Assembly: GCA_024742395.1 (NCBI GenBank)
Contig: JANSYO010000006.1
Span: 1-64,000, forward strand
DNA: 64,000 nt
Reading direction: 5' to 3'
DNA from: Cytophagales bacterium
Lineage (GTDB): Bacteria > Bacteroidota > Bacteroidia > Cytophagales > Spirosomataceae
In this document: piece by piece, positions 26,487 through 34,952 of the stretch
Layout of the letters: every line of letters starts with the position of its first letter
How positions within the stretch are numbered: the stretch's first letter is position 1
Notes under the pieces: generated by a model
What the model was told of the DNA's origin: nothing
Seen by the model: the letters and a program-made list of their open reading frames with translations, nothing else
Database searches by the model: none
Made by a program: the position numbers and the translations under genes

Positions 26487-27827
26487 ATGAATCTGAATCA
26501 ACTTAAAATTATCGTATTAAGCTTTCTTCTTATGGTTTCTGCCCAAACCAGAGGGCAGATAATTTATCCCAACGATTCAGGAATAGTTTGGTCAAGCGGA
26601 AGTACTTACCCGATTATCTGGAATCTCCCGGAGATTGCTTCAACCGATACATTGGTGATTAATATACAAGTCTCTTCTAGAAAAAATAACTCAACTTTCT
26701 TAGAGTTGAGCAGATCCGTTAATTCTGGTTTTGAGATTATTCAACTTCCTGAATTATTTAATTCTCTAGATGAAACTAAATTAATTTTTACTACTCTAAA
26801 TGACTCAGTAATATTTACATCTCAAGAGCCCTTTAGAATAAAAGGATTTAGCAAAGATCTTTGGATTACGAATGAAGACTCTCTGGTGATATCGGAAAAT
26901 AAGTTCATTCCAAATTCTTATTTCAACCTCGGCTTTTTTAATGAAATAAAGGTTTGGGATGTTACAGGTGATTATAACAGCTCTCAACAGCATATATTTT
27001 ATAAAAACCCTGATATGAGCTTAAGCTGCTATGAAAAACAAATACTAAATCAGGATTATTTAATTTTTCAGACATTTAAATCTGGTTACCATTTTTTCAT
27101 AAGAGACAACTATAGGGATTTCAGCCTTTATAATAGCCCTTTTACAGGATGTAATTCATTTATATATTCATCAACCATAAAATTTGATGACTTTTTCTTT
27201 CCTACAGCCGCCATTCGCTCATTTATACCGGCTTCAAGGTTAAATACGAATCAGCTCTATAAAGCAGTCATAGGTGATCAAAATTACTTTACAGATTCTA
27301 TAAAATTTGGTCTTTTGCAGTGGAATGATGACACTATTTCAGTATTTGAGCCAGTCTTTAATGATATGTATGGTTACAATAACTTCTACGTTATTGTAGA
27401 TTCCATAGGTAAAATATCGAAGTCGTCAGAACAACTTTATAATCTTAATTTGCCAATTGGTAACTATATAATTTATGGAATTAGGGCTAAGCTTTATGAA
27501 GGAAGAGAACTACATTTTGATACGAGTAGGTTGATAAATAAAAAGTTTAGCCAATTGCTGAGTATGATGCCGCAAGAGGGTTTTCTAATTTCTCAAAACC
27601 TTGGAATATTAGTGGTGACAAAAAGTTGTCGAAACATTCAAATACCGAAATCAAATTATGCGTCTACTTGGCAGCTTGATGAGCAATCAATAAATGATAG
27701 CAATATTCACTTTTTTGGAGCAAAAACCTTATACTCTGCCAGCAAAATTGTAGAACTATTGCCAGGTTTTCAAGCCGTTAAAGGGTCCTTATTTGAAGCT
27801 AAAATTGAAGAGGGCTGTGAAAAATAA
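26487..27827 (+). CDS. Secreted protein with Kre9-like N terminus and conserved Cys C-terminal domain
   Basis: A 446-residue exoprotein with a Sec signal (about residues 1-24, ending TRGQ). The first mature domain (about 25-118) follows the pattern YPNDSGIVWSSGSTYPIIW, as in the Kre9/KNH Ser-Thr-rich fold family. The middle (about 120-370) is unassigned and aromatic-rich. The last ~65 residues form the domain shared with the genes at 17629 and 50831 (SASKIVELLPGFQAVKGSLF then EEGCEK). Its base composition is more AT-rich than neighbours. Function unknown; surface display is the best guess. Confidence 0.7.
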   Translation: MNLNQLKIIVLSFLLMVSAQTRGQIIYPNDSGIVWSSGSTYPIIWNLPEIASTDTLVINIQVSSRKNNSTFLELSRSVNSGFEIIQLPELFNSLDETKLIFTTLNDSVIFTSQEPFRIKGFSKDLWITNEDSLVISENKFIPNSYFNLGFFNEIKVWDVTGDYNSSQQHIFYKNPDMSLSCYEKQILNQDYLIFQTFKSGYHFFIRDNYRDFSLYNSPFTGCNSFIYSSTIKFDDFFFPTAAIRSFIPASRLNTNQLYKAVIGDQNYFTDSIKFGLLQWNDDTISVFEPVFNDMYGYNNFYVIVDSIGKISKSSEQLYNLNLPIGNYIIYGIRAKLYEGRELHFDTSRLINKKFSQLLSMMPQEGFLISQNLGILVVTKSCRNIQIPKSNYASTWQLDEQSINDSNIHFFGAKTLYSASKIVELLPGFQAVKGSLFEAKIEEGCEK

Positions 27828-27855
27828 GATTTTTGAAATGGCCTAGATTACTAAA

Positions 27856-28821
27856 TCACCAATCCCTGTCAAACAAATAATCAGCGAAGGCTTTTAACGT
27901 GGCCTTCCTTTCTACGGGTACGTTTAGTTTGGCTATGCCATCAAAACCTTTAACAAAATAGGCAGTCATGGCTTGCTCAGCCAGTTCTTTAATTCCCAAG
28001 TCTGTAAAAATCGCTCTAACCGCTTTCACCTTTTCCTCCGGGTCAAAGGACTCTTTTGCCACCCAGCGATGAAGCTCAGAGTCTGGCTCAGACATTTCCA
28101 GTGCCTTTAACATCAGCCAGGTCTTTTTATTCTCAATAATATCACCACCTACCTGCTTGCCAAACTTTTCCGGATCACCATAAACATCCAGGATATCGTC
28201 TTTTAGCTGAAACCCTATGCCTAAATTGACTCCGATATCATACAAGTGATTTACTACCCCTTCTGGTTGCTCTGCCAGCCTGCCGCCCAATTCTAAGGAA
28301 AAACCCAACAACACGGAGGTTTTGAGCTTAATCATAGTAATATACTCCTCTTCTGACACCGAACCCCTTTCTTCGAAGTTCATGTCAATTTGCTGACCCT
28401 CACACACTTCTGCCGCGGTTCTGTTAAAACGCTTGAAAATCTTTTTAAAATTTCCGGCTTCTGCTTCTGCCAGAAGATCATAGGCAGCCACAAGCATCAC
28501 ATCTCCACTAAGAATAGCCACATCCCGGTTCCATTTTATATGCACCGTAGGCTGGCCCCGTCTTAAGGGGGCTTCATCCATGATGTCGTCATGCATTAAG
28601 GTAAAATTATGGAATACCTCTATTGCCATGGCGGGTTTCAGGGCAGATTGCCAGTCATCTTTAAAAAGGTGATAAGCCATCAAAACCAGAGCTGGCCTCA
28701 GTCTCTTACCTCCTAAATTCATGAGATAAGTGATTGGCTCGTAAAGCTCTTTGGGCTCATTGCCGTAAGAATATTCGTTTAATTCATGCTGCAAGGCAGC
28801 CAGATATTTATCTAATGACAT
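27856..28821 (-). CDS. Polyprenyl (geranylgeranyl/farnesyl-type) diphosphate synthase
   Basis: A 321-residue trans-isoprenyl diphosphate synthase. First Asp-rich motif LMHDDIMDEAPLRRG, preceded by GGKRLRPALVL; second Asp-rich motif FQLKDDILDVYGD; KTS in IKLKTSVL. It condenses isopentenyl diphosphate onto allylic primers. Product length cannot be fixed from sequence; short chains (C15-C20) are likely. The start codon directly abuts the permease stop (28822), implying one transcript. The dxs gene elsewhere in the window would feed it. Confidence 0.92.
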   Translation of the reverse strand: MSLDKYLAALQHELNEYSYGNEPKELYEPITYLMNLGGKRLRPALVLMAYHLFKDDWQSALKPAMAIEVFHNFTLMHDDIMDEAPLRRGQPTVHIKWNRDVAILSGDVMLVAAYDLLAEAEAGNFKKIFKRFNRTAAEVCEGQQIDMNFEERGSVSEEEYITMIKLKTSVLLGFSLELGGRLAEQPEGVVNHLYDIGVNLGIGFQLKDDILDVYGDPEKFGKQVGGDIIENKKTWLMLKALEMSEPDSELHRWVAKESFDPEEKVKAVRAIFTDLGIKELAEQAMTAYFVKGFDGIAKLNVPVERKATLKAFADYLFDRDW

Positions 28822-30150
28822 CTAAGAAATGCGTTTGAGCAGCAAATAAAGCGGATAGGTAAGACAAAGAAAAATGATGGCCAATTTACTATTTCCCCAG
28901 TCACTTATGACTGTGCCTATCAAAAATAAAGTAGAGCATATAAGCATAAACCAGGGAAGAAAGGGGTATAGTGGCACTTTAAAAGGTCTTTCTAATTCGG
29001 GCTCCGTCTTACGCAGCCGAATCAAGGAGGCAAAACCCATGGTGTACGACATCACAAAGAAAAAGGTAGCGATATCTGAAAGCCTGCCGGAAGTCTCCTT
29101 TCCTAAAATCACCAACACAATGGAAAGACAGCCTGTTAGCAGAAGAGCTATTGCGGGCGTCCCTACTTTATTCACCATAAAAACCTGCTTGAAAAACAAT
29201 TTATCACGGCTCATTGAGAACAACACCCTGGGTGCAAACATCACTTGTGCATTCATCAATCCCAGAATGGAAACCAATAAAAACAAGGTAACCACCTTAC
29301 CAAATTGCTCCCCGGCCAACATCGTTACAGCATCTGCAGCGGCTAGTTTACTTTGAACCAGCTGCTCCATGGGTAAAATATACAGAATGGCCAGATTGAC
29401 TAAAAGGTAAATAACAATAATGGTGAGAACGCCCCCTATCATGGCTTTGGGCAGATTCCTGGTGCTGTCTGTATTTTCTTCGGCAAAATATGCCGCCGTA
29501 TGCCAACCATCAAATGTGTAAAAAATGGCTTGCATAGCTCCAAGAATAGCCACAAATAGCCCTGACTTTGCTACTGTATTAACCTGCTCTGCACTATCCC
29601 AGGCAGCCTCTCCTTTGAGAAAGCAAAAGGCTACAAAGGCAAACAGGGCAATGGCTTTTATTGCAGAAACGGCTTCCTGTGATTTTCCCCCAATCCTGGT
29701 TCCCAACATATGAAAAGCAGTAAGGACGATTAAGATACTCACAGACCACATAGTCAAATGATTATTCACCTCAGGAAATAACAAGCCCAGATACTCGCTG
29801 ATAGTGAATGCCCCAAAGCCTAATGAGGTAACTGTTCCTAGCCAACTGGTGATGCCTGTAAAAAAGCCTACATAAGGCCCAAAGGCTCTTTTTGCATAAA
29901 CGTACCAAGCCCCCGCTTTTGGAATAGCAACACCCAGCTCTATCGCACATAAAACACCCAAAAAGGCATATAAACTAATAGCCACCCAAATTCCCATAAT
30001 TAACCAGGGATCTCCTAATTGAGCTGCTACCGGACCAGGTTTCCGTAAAATCCCTGTTCCTATTGTCCCTCCAATAGTCACGGCTATTCCAAAACCTACA
30101 CCAAGAAGTTTGAGGAGTTGATTAGAAGAGGATGAGGGTGTATTGGCCAT
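28822..30150 (-). CDS. APC-family amino acid permease
   Basis: A 442-residue permease with about twelve transmembrane helices. I choose the ATG at 30150 (MANTPSSSS) because the family motif GFGIAVTIGGTIGTGILRKPG follows about 20 residues in; the upstream in-frame extension to 30288 overlaps the crcB coding start and lacks homology features. Other landmarks: YVYAKRAFGPYVGFFTG, FYTFDGWHTAAYFAEE and NLPKAMIGG. Substrate unknown, probably a neutral amino acid. It is upstream of the prenyl synthase and divergent from crcB, 40 bp away. Confidence 0.9.
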   Translation of the reverse strand: MANTPSSSSNQLLKLLGVGFGIAVTIGGTIGTGILRKPGPVAAQLGDPWLIMGIWVAISLYAFLGVLCAIELGVAIPKAGAWYVYAKRAFGPYVGFFTGITSWLGTVTSLGFGAFTISEYLGLLFPEVNNHLTMWSVSILIVLTAFHMLGTRIGGKSQEAVSAIKAIALFAFVAFCFLKGEAAWDSAEQVNTVAKSGLFVAILGAMQAIFYTFDGWHTAAYFAEENTDSTRNLPKAMIGGVLTIIVIYLLVNLAILYILPMEQLVQSKLAAADAVTMLAGEQFGKVVTLFLLVSILGLMNAQVMFAPRVLFSMSRDKLFFKQVFMVNKVGTPAIALLLTGCLSIVLVILGKETSGRLSDIATFFFVMSYTMGFASLIRLRKTEPELERPFKVPLYPFLPWFMLICSTLFLIGTVISDWGNSKLAIIFLCLTYPLYLLLKRIS

Positions 30151-30190
30151 TTTCACGTAGTTTTGAGCAAATAACAAAGAAATCTCTGTT

Positions 30191-30550
30191 TTGAAAACGC
30201 TCTTGTTTATTTTCATTGGCGGCGGGGCCGGCAGTGTTACCAGATATCTTCTGACTAAATACTCGCACTTGGTGCTAGGCAATATCATGCCCTATGGTAC
30301 CCTTTTCTCTAATATTGCGGCCAGTATTCTACTGGGATACCTGACAGTCAAGACTTTCCAGTCAGAGGAAATATGGAAGCCTATCTTGGCGATAGGCTTC
30401 TGTGGTGGATTTAGTACCTTTTCTACTTTCTCCAACGATACCTTCAAACTTTTGCAAGACGGCCTTTATGGCGATGCAGCCCTTAACATAGGAATGAATG
30501 TCATCCTTTGCCTGCTGGCCATTTGGGCGGGAATGATCCTTGGGAAGTAG
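30191..30550 (+). CDS. crcB: Fluoride channel CrcB/Fluc
   Basis: A 119-residue protein with four transmembrane helices. Landmarks: IFIGGGAGSVTRYLL, the TLFSNIAAS segment with the pore Asn, and GFCGGFSTFSTFSNDTF, the phenylalanine box and central sodium region. It forms a dual-topology dimer exporting fluoride. The start is TTG at 30191; a stop lies in frame 9 codons upstream and no ATG is available. No fluoride riboswitch is visible in the short 40-bp gap. Confidence 0.93.
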   Translation: MKTLLFIFIGGGAGSVTRYLLTKYSHLVLGNIMPYGTLFSNIAASILLGYLTVKTFQSEEIWKPILAIGFCGGFSTFSTFSNDTFKLLQDGLYGDAALNIGMNVILCLLAIWAGMILGK

Positions 30551-30555
30551 TCAAA

Positions 30556-30590
30556 CAGACGCCAAAGCCTTTTAAGGACTTCGGCGTCTG
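30556..30590. terminator. Stem-loop between convergent genes
   Basis: Perfect 8-bp stem CAGACGCC / GGCGTCTG, extended by weak inner pairs, between crcB and the TonB receptor. No long U-tract on either side, so a bidirectional but weak terminator. Confidence 0.6.
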
Positions 30591-30605
30591 AGAAATTTCA
30601 CGTTT

Positions 30606-32876
30606 CTAAAACTTCAGCTTAACAGCGGCCAGGAAGTTTGTGCCTGCTTGAGGATAAAGGAAATTTTCTGTGATTTGACCATAATACAAATAACTATAAG
30701 TATAGCCATTTGACTCATACTCCGTATTGAAGAGATTGTTCACCAAAAAGCTGAAACCAATCTCCTTTGCCCATGATGGATTCAGAGTATAATTGAATCG
30801 GAGGTCATTCACAAAGAATGGATCAATAACCCGGTTCTCATTAGATGTATTATCTAAATACTGCTTACCTACATATTTGGGAAGCAAAGCAATTTCCAAA
30901 CCATTGGCCGGCATAAAACTCACAGACCCTCCTGCAATAACAGACGGAGAGAAAGCTATGTCTGTATCCTGGTATTGATTAACGGCGTTCGGTGTTTCGC
31001 CATCGTAACTTACCACTACCTCTGTAAAGTTTTTAATCTTGTTTTGACTTAAGGTAAGGTTAGCATTTATCAGAAGTTTAGAACCCAACTGCTGGGCAGC
31101 CTGAAACTCCACTCCCGCTCTGTAGCTTTCAGGAACGTTAACTCTGATAGACTCCCCTACATTATTGATAGCCCCTGTAAGTACCAATTGATCCTTATAA
31201 TTCATAAAGTAACCGTTAATTTGTACCTGAGTGGCTTTACTCAAATAACGATACCCTAGTTCAAAATCCTGAAGGTTTTCGGGTCTTGGCCCCTGCTGAG
31301 CACAATCTGCCAGGTCTGGGCAAGGAGCCAATGAGGTGGCATCCACAATATCTTGTCTGCTTGGTTCCTTATTGCCTACTGCAAAGGAAGCATAAGCCGA
31401 TGAAGATTTATTGATATCAAGATTAACACCAACTTTAGGATTGAAGAAATTGAATTGATCAGAGGTTTTTACAGTTTGCAGGGCATCGGCTGTGCCATCA
31501 ATATCAAGACCCACTGTTCTGTATTGTAAATCTAAATAGCCATTAAAAGCAGAGGTGAATTGATAAAAGCCCTTTGCATATACATTAAAGTCTGTTTTGA
31601 TTCCTTTATTCTCATACCATCTGTCGCGAATAGAGCTATTGGATACAAACTGAGCCCATATAATTTCACCAAAATGATCGCCTTCATACCTGTTCCAGCC
31701 TCCACCCACCGAGCCGGTAAGTTTAGAATTGCCTTCGTAATCTAAAGACCATACCGCACCATAAAAATGATTATTGAGCCACTTTCTTCTGATGAGGTCT
31801 GTTTCATCAATGACGGTCTCTCCTATTGATACGTCTTCTAAGCCATAGTCAGCAAAAGCTTCTCCATCCTTAAATTGTTCGTAATAACCTCTCCCATACG
31901 TGTAATGAAGTGTAGGATTAAAACGCCAGTTTTGACCAAGTTTAAAGGAAGAAACCAACTGATAATTGTCTTGCTGATAGTTATCTACTTCATTATCGTA
32001 TTGATACCAATTATAAGTTCTTCCGGCTGTCCAGAGATCGTTGGCAAAAGACTCGTCATAGTAATTTCGGTCAATAAATTCGTCGAAACCAGCCCTGTCT
32101 CCTTTTGCCAGACTTTCAGGCACACCGTACCAGGATTGGTAGGTTACTTCTTTACCTGAGAAAACATTCAGTCTCACGAAATTCTCTTTGTCATAAAACC
32201 CTCCTGAAACATAAAAGGATTTCAAATCAGAAGAGGCTCTGTCTACAAAACCATCTGAAGCTATTCTGGAGAGGCGAGCATCTAAAACAAAATGCTTGTT
32301 CATTAAACCAGTAGAAGCCATCACATTAGTTTTTAATGTACTGAAAGAACCTACCGAAGTATTTATTTCAGCAAAAGGCTCATCGCTGTATTTGAGTGTA
32401 TTCACATTTACAGAGGCACCGAAAGCACCGGCTCCGTTTGTGGAAGTTCCTACACCACGCTGTACCTGGATACTGCTTACTGAAGAGGCAAAGTCTGGCA
32501 TGTTTACCCAGTACACCCCTTGAGATTCAGAATCATTATAGGGCACTCCGTTAATGGTTACATTTACACGGGTGGCATCAGAGCCTCGTACTCTTATTCC
32601 TGTATAACCCACACCGGCACCGGCATCTGAAGTGACAACTACTGAGGGCATTTGGTTTAAAAGAAAGGGGATGTCTTGTCCAAGATTCTGCTTTTTAAGT
32701 TCTTTCTCTCGAATGGTAGAGAAAGCCATCCCGGTTTTGTTGGTAGCTCGGGTAGACCGTACCACTACCTCGCTTAAATCAACAGATGAAAGACTGTCTT
32801 CCTGAGCATGTACTTGCATAGCCAGAAGAAGAAATACGGCAAATTTGGTCTTGTTGTAAATAAATTTCATGTTCAT
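30606..32876 (-). CDS. TonB-dependent receptor, probable thiamine transporter
   Basis: A 756-residue TonB-dependent receptor: Sec signal (ending VHAQ), TonB-box region LSEVVVRSTRATN, plug (FLLNQMPSVVVTSDAGAG, IRVRGSDATRVNVTINGVPYND) and a 22-strand barrel closing with NFLAAVKLKF. No carboxypeptidase-like extension, so it is of the small-ligand class rather than SusC. The leader carries a TPP riboswitch, which is the basis for predicting uptake of thiamine or a thiamine precursor; TPP-regulated receptors of this sort are known in Bacteroidota. No thiamine biosynthesis or inner-membrane transporter gene is next to it. Confidence 0.9.
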   Translation of the reverse strand: MNMKFIYNKTKFAVFLLLAMQVHAQEDSLSSVDLSEVVVRSTRATNKTGMAFSTIREKELKKQNLGQDIPFLLNQMPSVVVTSDAGAGVGYTGIRVRGSDATRVNVTINGVPYNDSESQGVYWVNMPDFASSVSSIQVQRGVGTSTNGAGAFGASVNVNTLKYSDEPFAEINTSVGSFSTLKTNVMASTGLMNKHFVLDARLSRIASDGFVDRASSDLKSFYVSGGFYDKENFVRLNVFSGKEVTYQSWYGVPESLAKGDRAGFDEFIDRNYYDESFANDLWTAGRTYNWYQYDNEVDNYQQDNYQLVSSFKLGQNWRFNPTLHYTYGRGYYEQFKDGEAFADYGLEDVSIGETVIDETDLIRRKWLNNHFYGAVWSLDYEGNSKLTGSVGGGWNRYEGDHFGEIIWAQFVSNSSIRDRWYENKGIKTDFNVYAKGFYQFTSAFNGYLDLQYRTVGLDIDGTADALQTVKTSDQFNFFNPKVGVNLDINKSSSAYASFAVGNKEPSRQDIVDATSLAPCPDLADCAQQGPRPENLQDFELGYRYLSKATQVQINGYFMNYKDQLVLTGAINNVGESIRVNVPESYRAGVEFQAAQQLGSKLLINANLTLSQNKIKNFTEVVVSYDGETPNAVNQYQDTDIAFSPSVIAGGSVSFMPANGLEIALLPKYVGKQYLDNTSNENRVIDPFFVNDLRFNYTLNPSWAKEIGFSFLVNNLFNTEYESNGYTYSYLYYGQITENFLYPQAGTNFLAAVKLKF

Positions 32877-32994
32877 AACAATCTAAAAATAAGATGTATT
32901 ACGAAGCAGATTAAGGAGCAAAATCGCTGTCGTTTGTTTGACAATAATTTTGATTAAATAGTCCATCGAGAGGCCAATGCGTCCATTGTCCTTT

Positions 32995-33076
32995 CTCAAA
33001 TCCCTGCGTCGGTGCTAACCGCATCAGGTTCTATGGGTATGATCTCAGCCAGTTATATTAAGGCACCCCTTTGAGA
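32995..33076 (-). promoter_or_regulatory. TPP (THI-box) riboswitch
   Basis: On the minus strand the conserved elements come in the right order: GGGGTGCC (33062-33069), CTGAGA (33043-33048), ACCC, then ACCTGAT (33023-33029), a variable P3-like arm and GACGCAGGGA closing the aptamer. Ends pair as CTCAAA / TTTGAG (P1). It lies about 118 nt before the receptor start. A short hairpin (CAATG-GACG-CATTG) follows without a U-tract, so control is probably at translation. Confidence 0.93.
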
Positions 33077-33084
33077 TTTCTTTG

Positions 33085-33092
33085 CAAAGATA
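33085..33092 (-). promoter_or_regulatory. -7 box driving the TPP riboswitch transcript
   Basis: Minus-strand TATCTTTG, exact TAnnTTTG, placed so transcription would begin within a few bases of the aptamer's 5' stem. A CAA (TTG on the minus strand) lies at 33108-33110, slightly close for -33. Confidence 0.6.
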
Positions 33093-33169
33093 AACCTAAA
33101 CTAAACTCAAATCGTTAATATTGGTAAAGAAAATGGTTCAGACCCCTTAGGCTATTAAAATTTTGGCAA

Positions 33170-33177
33170 TAAGTTTG
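33170..33177 (+). promoter_or_regulatory. -7 box upstream of the MIase/barnase/barstar unit
   Basis: TAAGTTTG, exact TAnnTTTG, 16 nt before the ATG at 33194. No clear -33 element. Confidence 0.45.
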
Positions 33178-33193
33178 ACTATTTAAAGATATT

Positions 33194-33490
33194 ATGACGC
33201 ATTTCATGGTTGAGTTTGATCTACCCACTCCTTATTCAGAAGAATTTCTGGCTAAGATTCCACTTCAAAAGATGGTGGTAGACGAACTTATGGAAGAAGG
33301 CAAGATAATTTCTTATGCTCTTTCAATGGACAGAGGCAGACTTTGGATGGTGGTAGATGCTTCCAACGATTTTGAAGTTTTAGACGTCATCAATGAGTTT
33401 CCATTGATAAATGATATGCACTATTCCATAACAGAACTCATGTTTAATCATGCCGGGGCCATTCAAGTGCCTGCTTTCTCTCTGAACTAG
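33194..33490 (+). CDS. Muconolactone isomerase-like small protein
   Basis: A 98-residue alpha/beta protein of the dimeric ferredoxin-like class, matching muconolactone delta-isomerase-like sequences: THFMVEFDLP at the start, GRLWMVVDASNDFEVLDVI in the middle, and SITELMFNH at the end. No aromatic-degradation genes are near, so the catabolic role of the family is unlikely to hold here. It is followed after 2 bp by the barnase-like gene and seems to be the first gene of that unit. Function in this setting unknown. Confidence 0.65.
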   Translation: MTHFMVEFDLPTPYSEEFLAKIPLQKMVVDELMEEGKIISYALSMDRGRLWMVVDASNDFEVLDVINEFPLINDMHYSITELMFNHAGAIQVPAFSLN

Positions 33491-33492
33491 CC

Positions 33493-33858
33493 ATGTCACG
33501 TTTTCTCCTATTACTTCTTTTCTCTTTCTCAGTTATCAGCTGCAGATATGTAGAAAACAATGCAGATGCTTTCAATGCCCGGCAATCAGAAATACCACAG
33601 GCCGCTTACGATACCTGGAACTATGTAAAAAAGCATAATAAAGCCCCTGAAGGCTACGTGGGTGGCCGAAGGTTCGGCAATTATGAAAATTTATTGCCCA
33701 AAAAGGGGGCTGATAACAAGCCCCTGCGTTATAAAGAATGGGATATTTACCCAAAAAAGAAAGGGCAGAACAGGGGGGCCGAAAGAATAGTGACCAGCTC
33801 TGACGGCAAAGGGTATTATACCGCAGATCATTACAATAGTTTTGTCTTAATGAATTAA
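33493..33858 (+). CDS. Barnase/RNase Sa-type guanyl-specific ribonuclease, predicted lipoprotein
   Basis: A 121-residue protein: hydrophobic leader with lipobox VISC (Cys17), then a microbial ribonuclease domain (about 33-121). Active-site residues align well with the family: E82 in YKEWDI, R94 and R98 in NRGAER, H113 in TADHY; R79 also fits. The VGGRRFGNYENLLP segment matches the guanine-binding side. The barnase Lys27 segment is absent, as in RNase Sa. The Cys is followed by RYVE, not the acidic signature of surface lipoproteins, so the enzyme probably faces the periplasm. The barstar-like inhibitor follows 31 bp downstream. Confidence 0.87.
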   Translation: MSRFLLLLLFSFSVISCRYVENNADAFNARQSEIPQAAYDTWNYVKKHNKAPEGYVGGRRFGNYENLLPKKGADNKPLRYKEWDIYPKKKGQNRGAERIVTSSDGKGYYTADHYNSFVLMN

Positions 33859-33889
33859 TAACAATATAAACAATGACTCTTTTACACTG

Positions 33890-34339
33890 ATGAATAATCT
33901 CTTTATCACTGACAGTCCAAAGCAATTTGATGACTATTCACTCATCGAGATTAATAGTAAAAACTGCAAAACGCTTAAAGATTTCTACGAAACGTTAGCA
34001 GAGGTTCTTCATTTTCCCGAGTATTTCGGATTTAACATGGATTCTTTTGATGAGATGATCAATGATCTCTCGTGGATAGAGGATGAACGTATCATGCTCT
34101 ATTTTTATAATTCATCAGACTTCTTATTGAATGAAAGAAACGACCAGAAAGTTATATCTCTTCTGGAACTGATAGACGCCACTTGCGAAGACTGGAAATT
34201 CATGGATGTAGACGCAGAAATGGAGCAAGTGTCTGATGGCTCAAAAGAGGAAGAAGATTATTTTATTCCTAAGAAAGAGTTAGTTGTTGGCTTCTCTGAA
34301 AGCCAAAGAATGGAAGATTTTCTGGCAGAATTGTTTTAA
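33890..34339 (+). CDS. Barstar-family ribonuclease inhibitor
   Basis: A 149-residue cytoplasmic acidic protein with a barstar core: NCKTLKDFYETLAEVLHFP, then EYFGFNMDSFDEMINDLSWI, the helix that plugs the barnase active site, then strand LYFYNSSDFLL. About 50 acidic residues extend it beyond the usual ~90 (EEEDYFIPKKELVV region unassigned). Directly downstream of the barnase-like gene, it is the immunity partner: it protects against enzyme that fails to leave the cytoplasm. Confidence 0.85.
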   Translation: MNNLFITDSPKQFDDYSLIEINSKNCKTLKDFYETLAEVLHFPEYFGFNMDSFDEMINDLSWIEDERIMLYFYNSSDFLLNERNDQKVISLLELIDATCEDWKFMDVDAEMEQVSDGSKEEEDYFIPKKELVVGFSESQRMEDFLAELF

Positions 34340-34343
34340 AAAA

Positions 34344-34376
34344 ATGCGGTTTGCTTTTAAAAAAAGCAAACCGCAT
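34344..34376. terminator. Strong bidirectional terminator
   Basis: Perfect 14-bp stem ATGCGGTTTGCTTT / AAAGCAAACCGCAT with a 5-base loop between the convergent barstar and DUF2911 genes. An A-run precedes it, favouring the minus direction. Confidence 0.85.
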
Positions 34377-34383
34377 ACCTGTC

Positions 34384-34908
34384 TTATTTTATCGGAACCT
34401 GCACACTGGTTTTATCCCAGTTTAAATTCATCAGGATTTCTTCTTCAGAACCCTGTTCCATTGAGATGGTGAAAAGTTCTGTAACGCCTGACTTTTGAAC
34501 AGAGGGCACCTCTACTCTGAGCACATCGTCTGATTCATCGTAATTTGTTCCCCACTGACCTGTCTGCTTGTTAATGATGATGGTCCAGTCGTCTGGAGTA
34601 GGGATAGTCCACAAAGTATACTTACCCGCAGCCAGACTTTCTCCTGCAATGCTTACATCTCGGCTAAATTCAATAATCGTGGCCTCATTTGCACCTGTAC
34701 GCCATACCACATTGTAGGGAACAAGCTCACCAAAAATAACTCGGTTTTTGACAGCAGGCTGACAGTACTCTACTTTTACAGTAAGATCTCCTGTCGTTAT
34801 TTCTGCAACGGCCTCTGGGCTGTTACTTTTGGTCCAACTTTTTAGAACAAAGAAAAGAGCAACCAGAACAGCTATCACAATAAGAATAATACGGCCAAAT
34901 TTTTTCAT
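34384..34908 (-). CDS. DUF2911 protein, membrane-anchored
   Basis: A 174-residue protein with an N-terminal transmembrane or signal segment (residues 5-24) and a DUF2911 beta domain. Typical motifs: VKVEYCQPAVKNRVIFGELVPYNVVWRTGANEAT, split here at family-conserved turns, then GKYTLWTIP and WDKTSVQVPI. The family is widespread in Bacteroidota and periplasmic; function unknown. It is 44 bp downstream of the large exoprotein gene and could be its third operon member. Confidence 0.82.
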   Translation of the reverse strand: MKKFGRIILIVIAVLVALFFVLKSWTKSNSPEAVAEITTGDLTVKVEYCQPAVKNRVIFGELVPYNVVWRTGANEATIIEFSRDVSIAGESLAAGKYTLWTIPTPDDWTIIINKQTGQWGTNYDESDDVLRVEVPSVQKSGVTELFTISMEQGSEEEILMNLNWDKTSVQVPIK

Positions 34909-34952
34909 TTTTTTGATTTGATGATAGACTTCTAAACGTAAATATAAGCTAA

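Noticed and set aside
30151-30190. Fluoride riboswitch before crcB
   Set aside because: The gap to the divergent gene is 40 bp and shows no crcB-motif structure.
30151-30288. 46-residue N-terminal extension of the APC permease
   Set aside because: The family motif starts soon after Met at 30150, the extension runs across crcB's start and has no membrane features, and it would leave no promoter gap.
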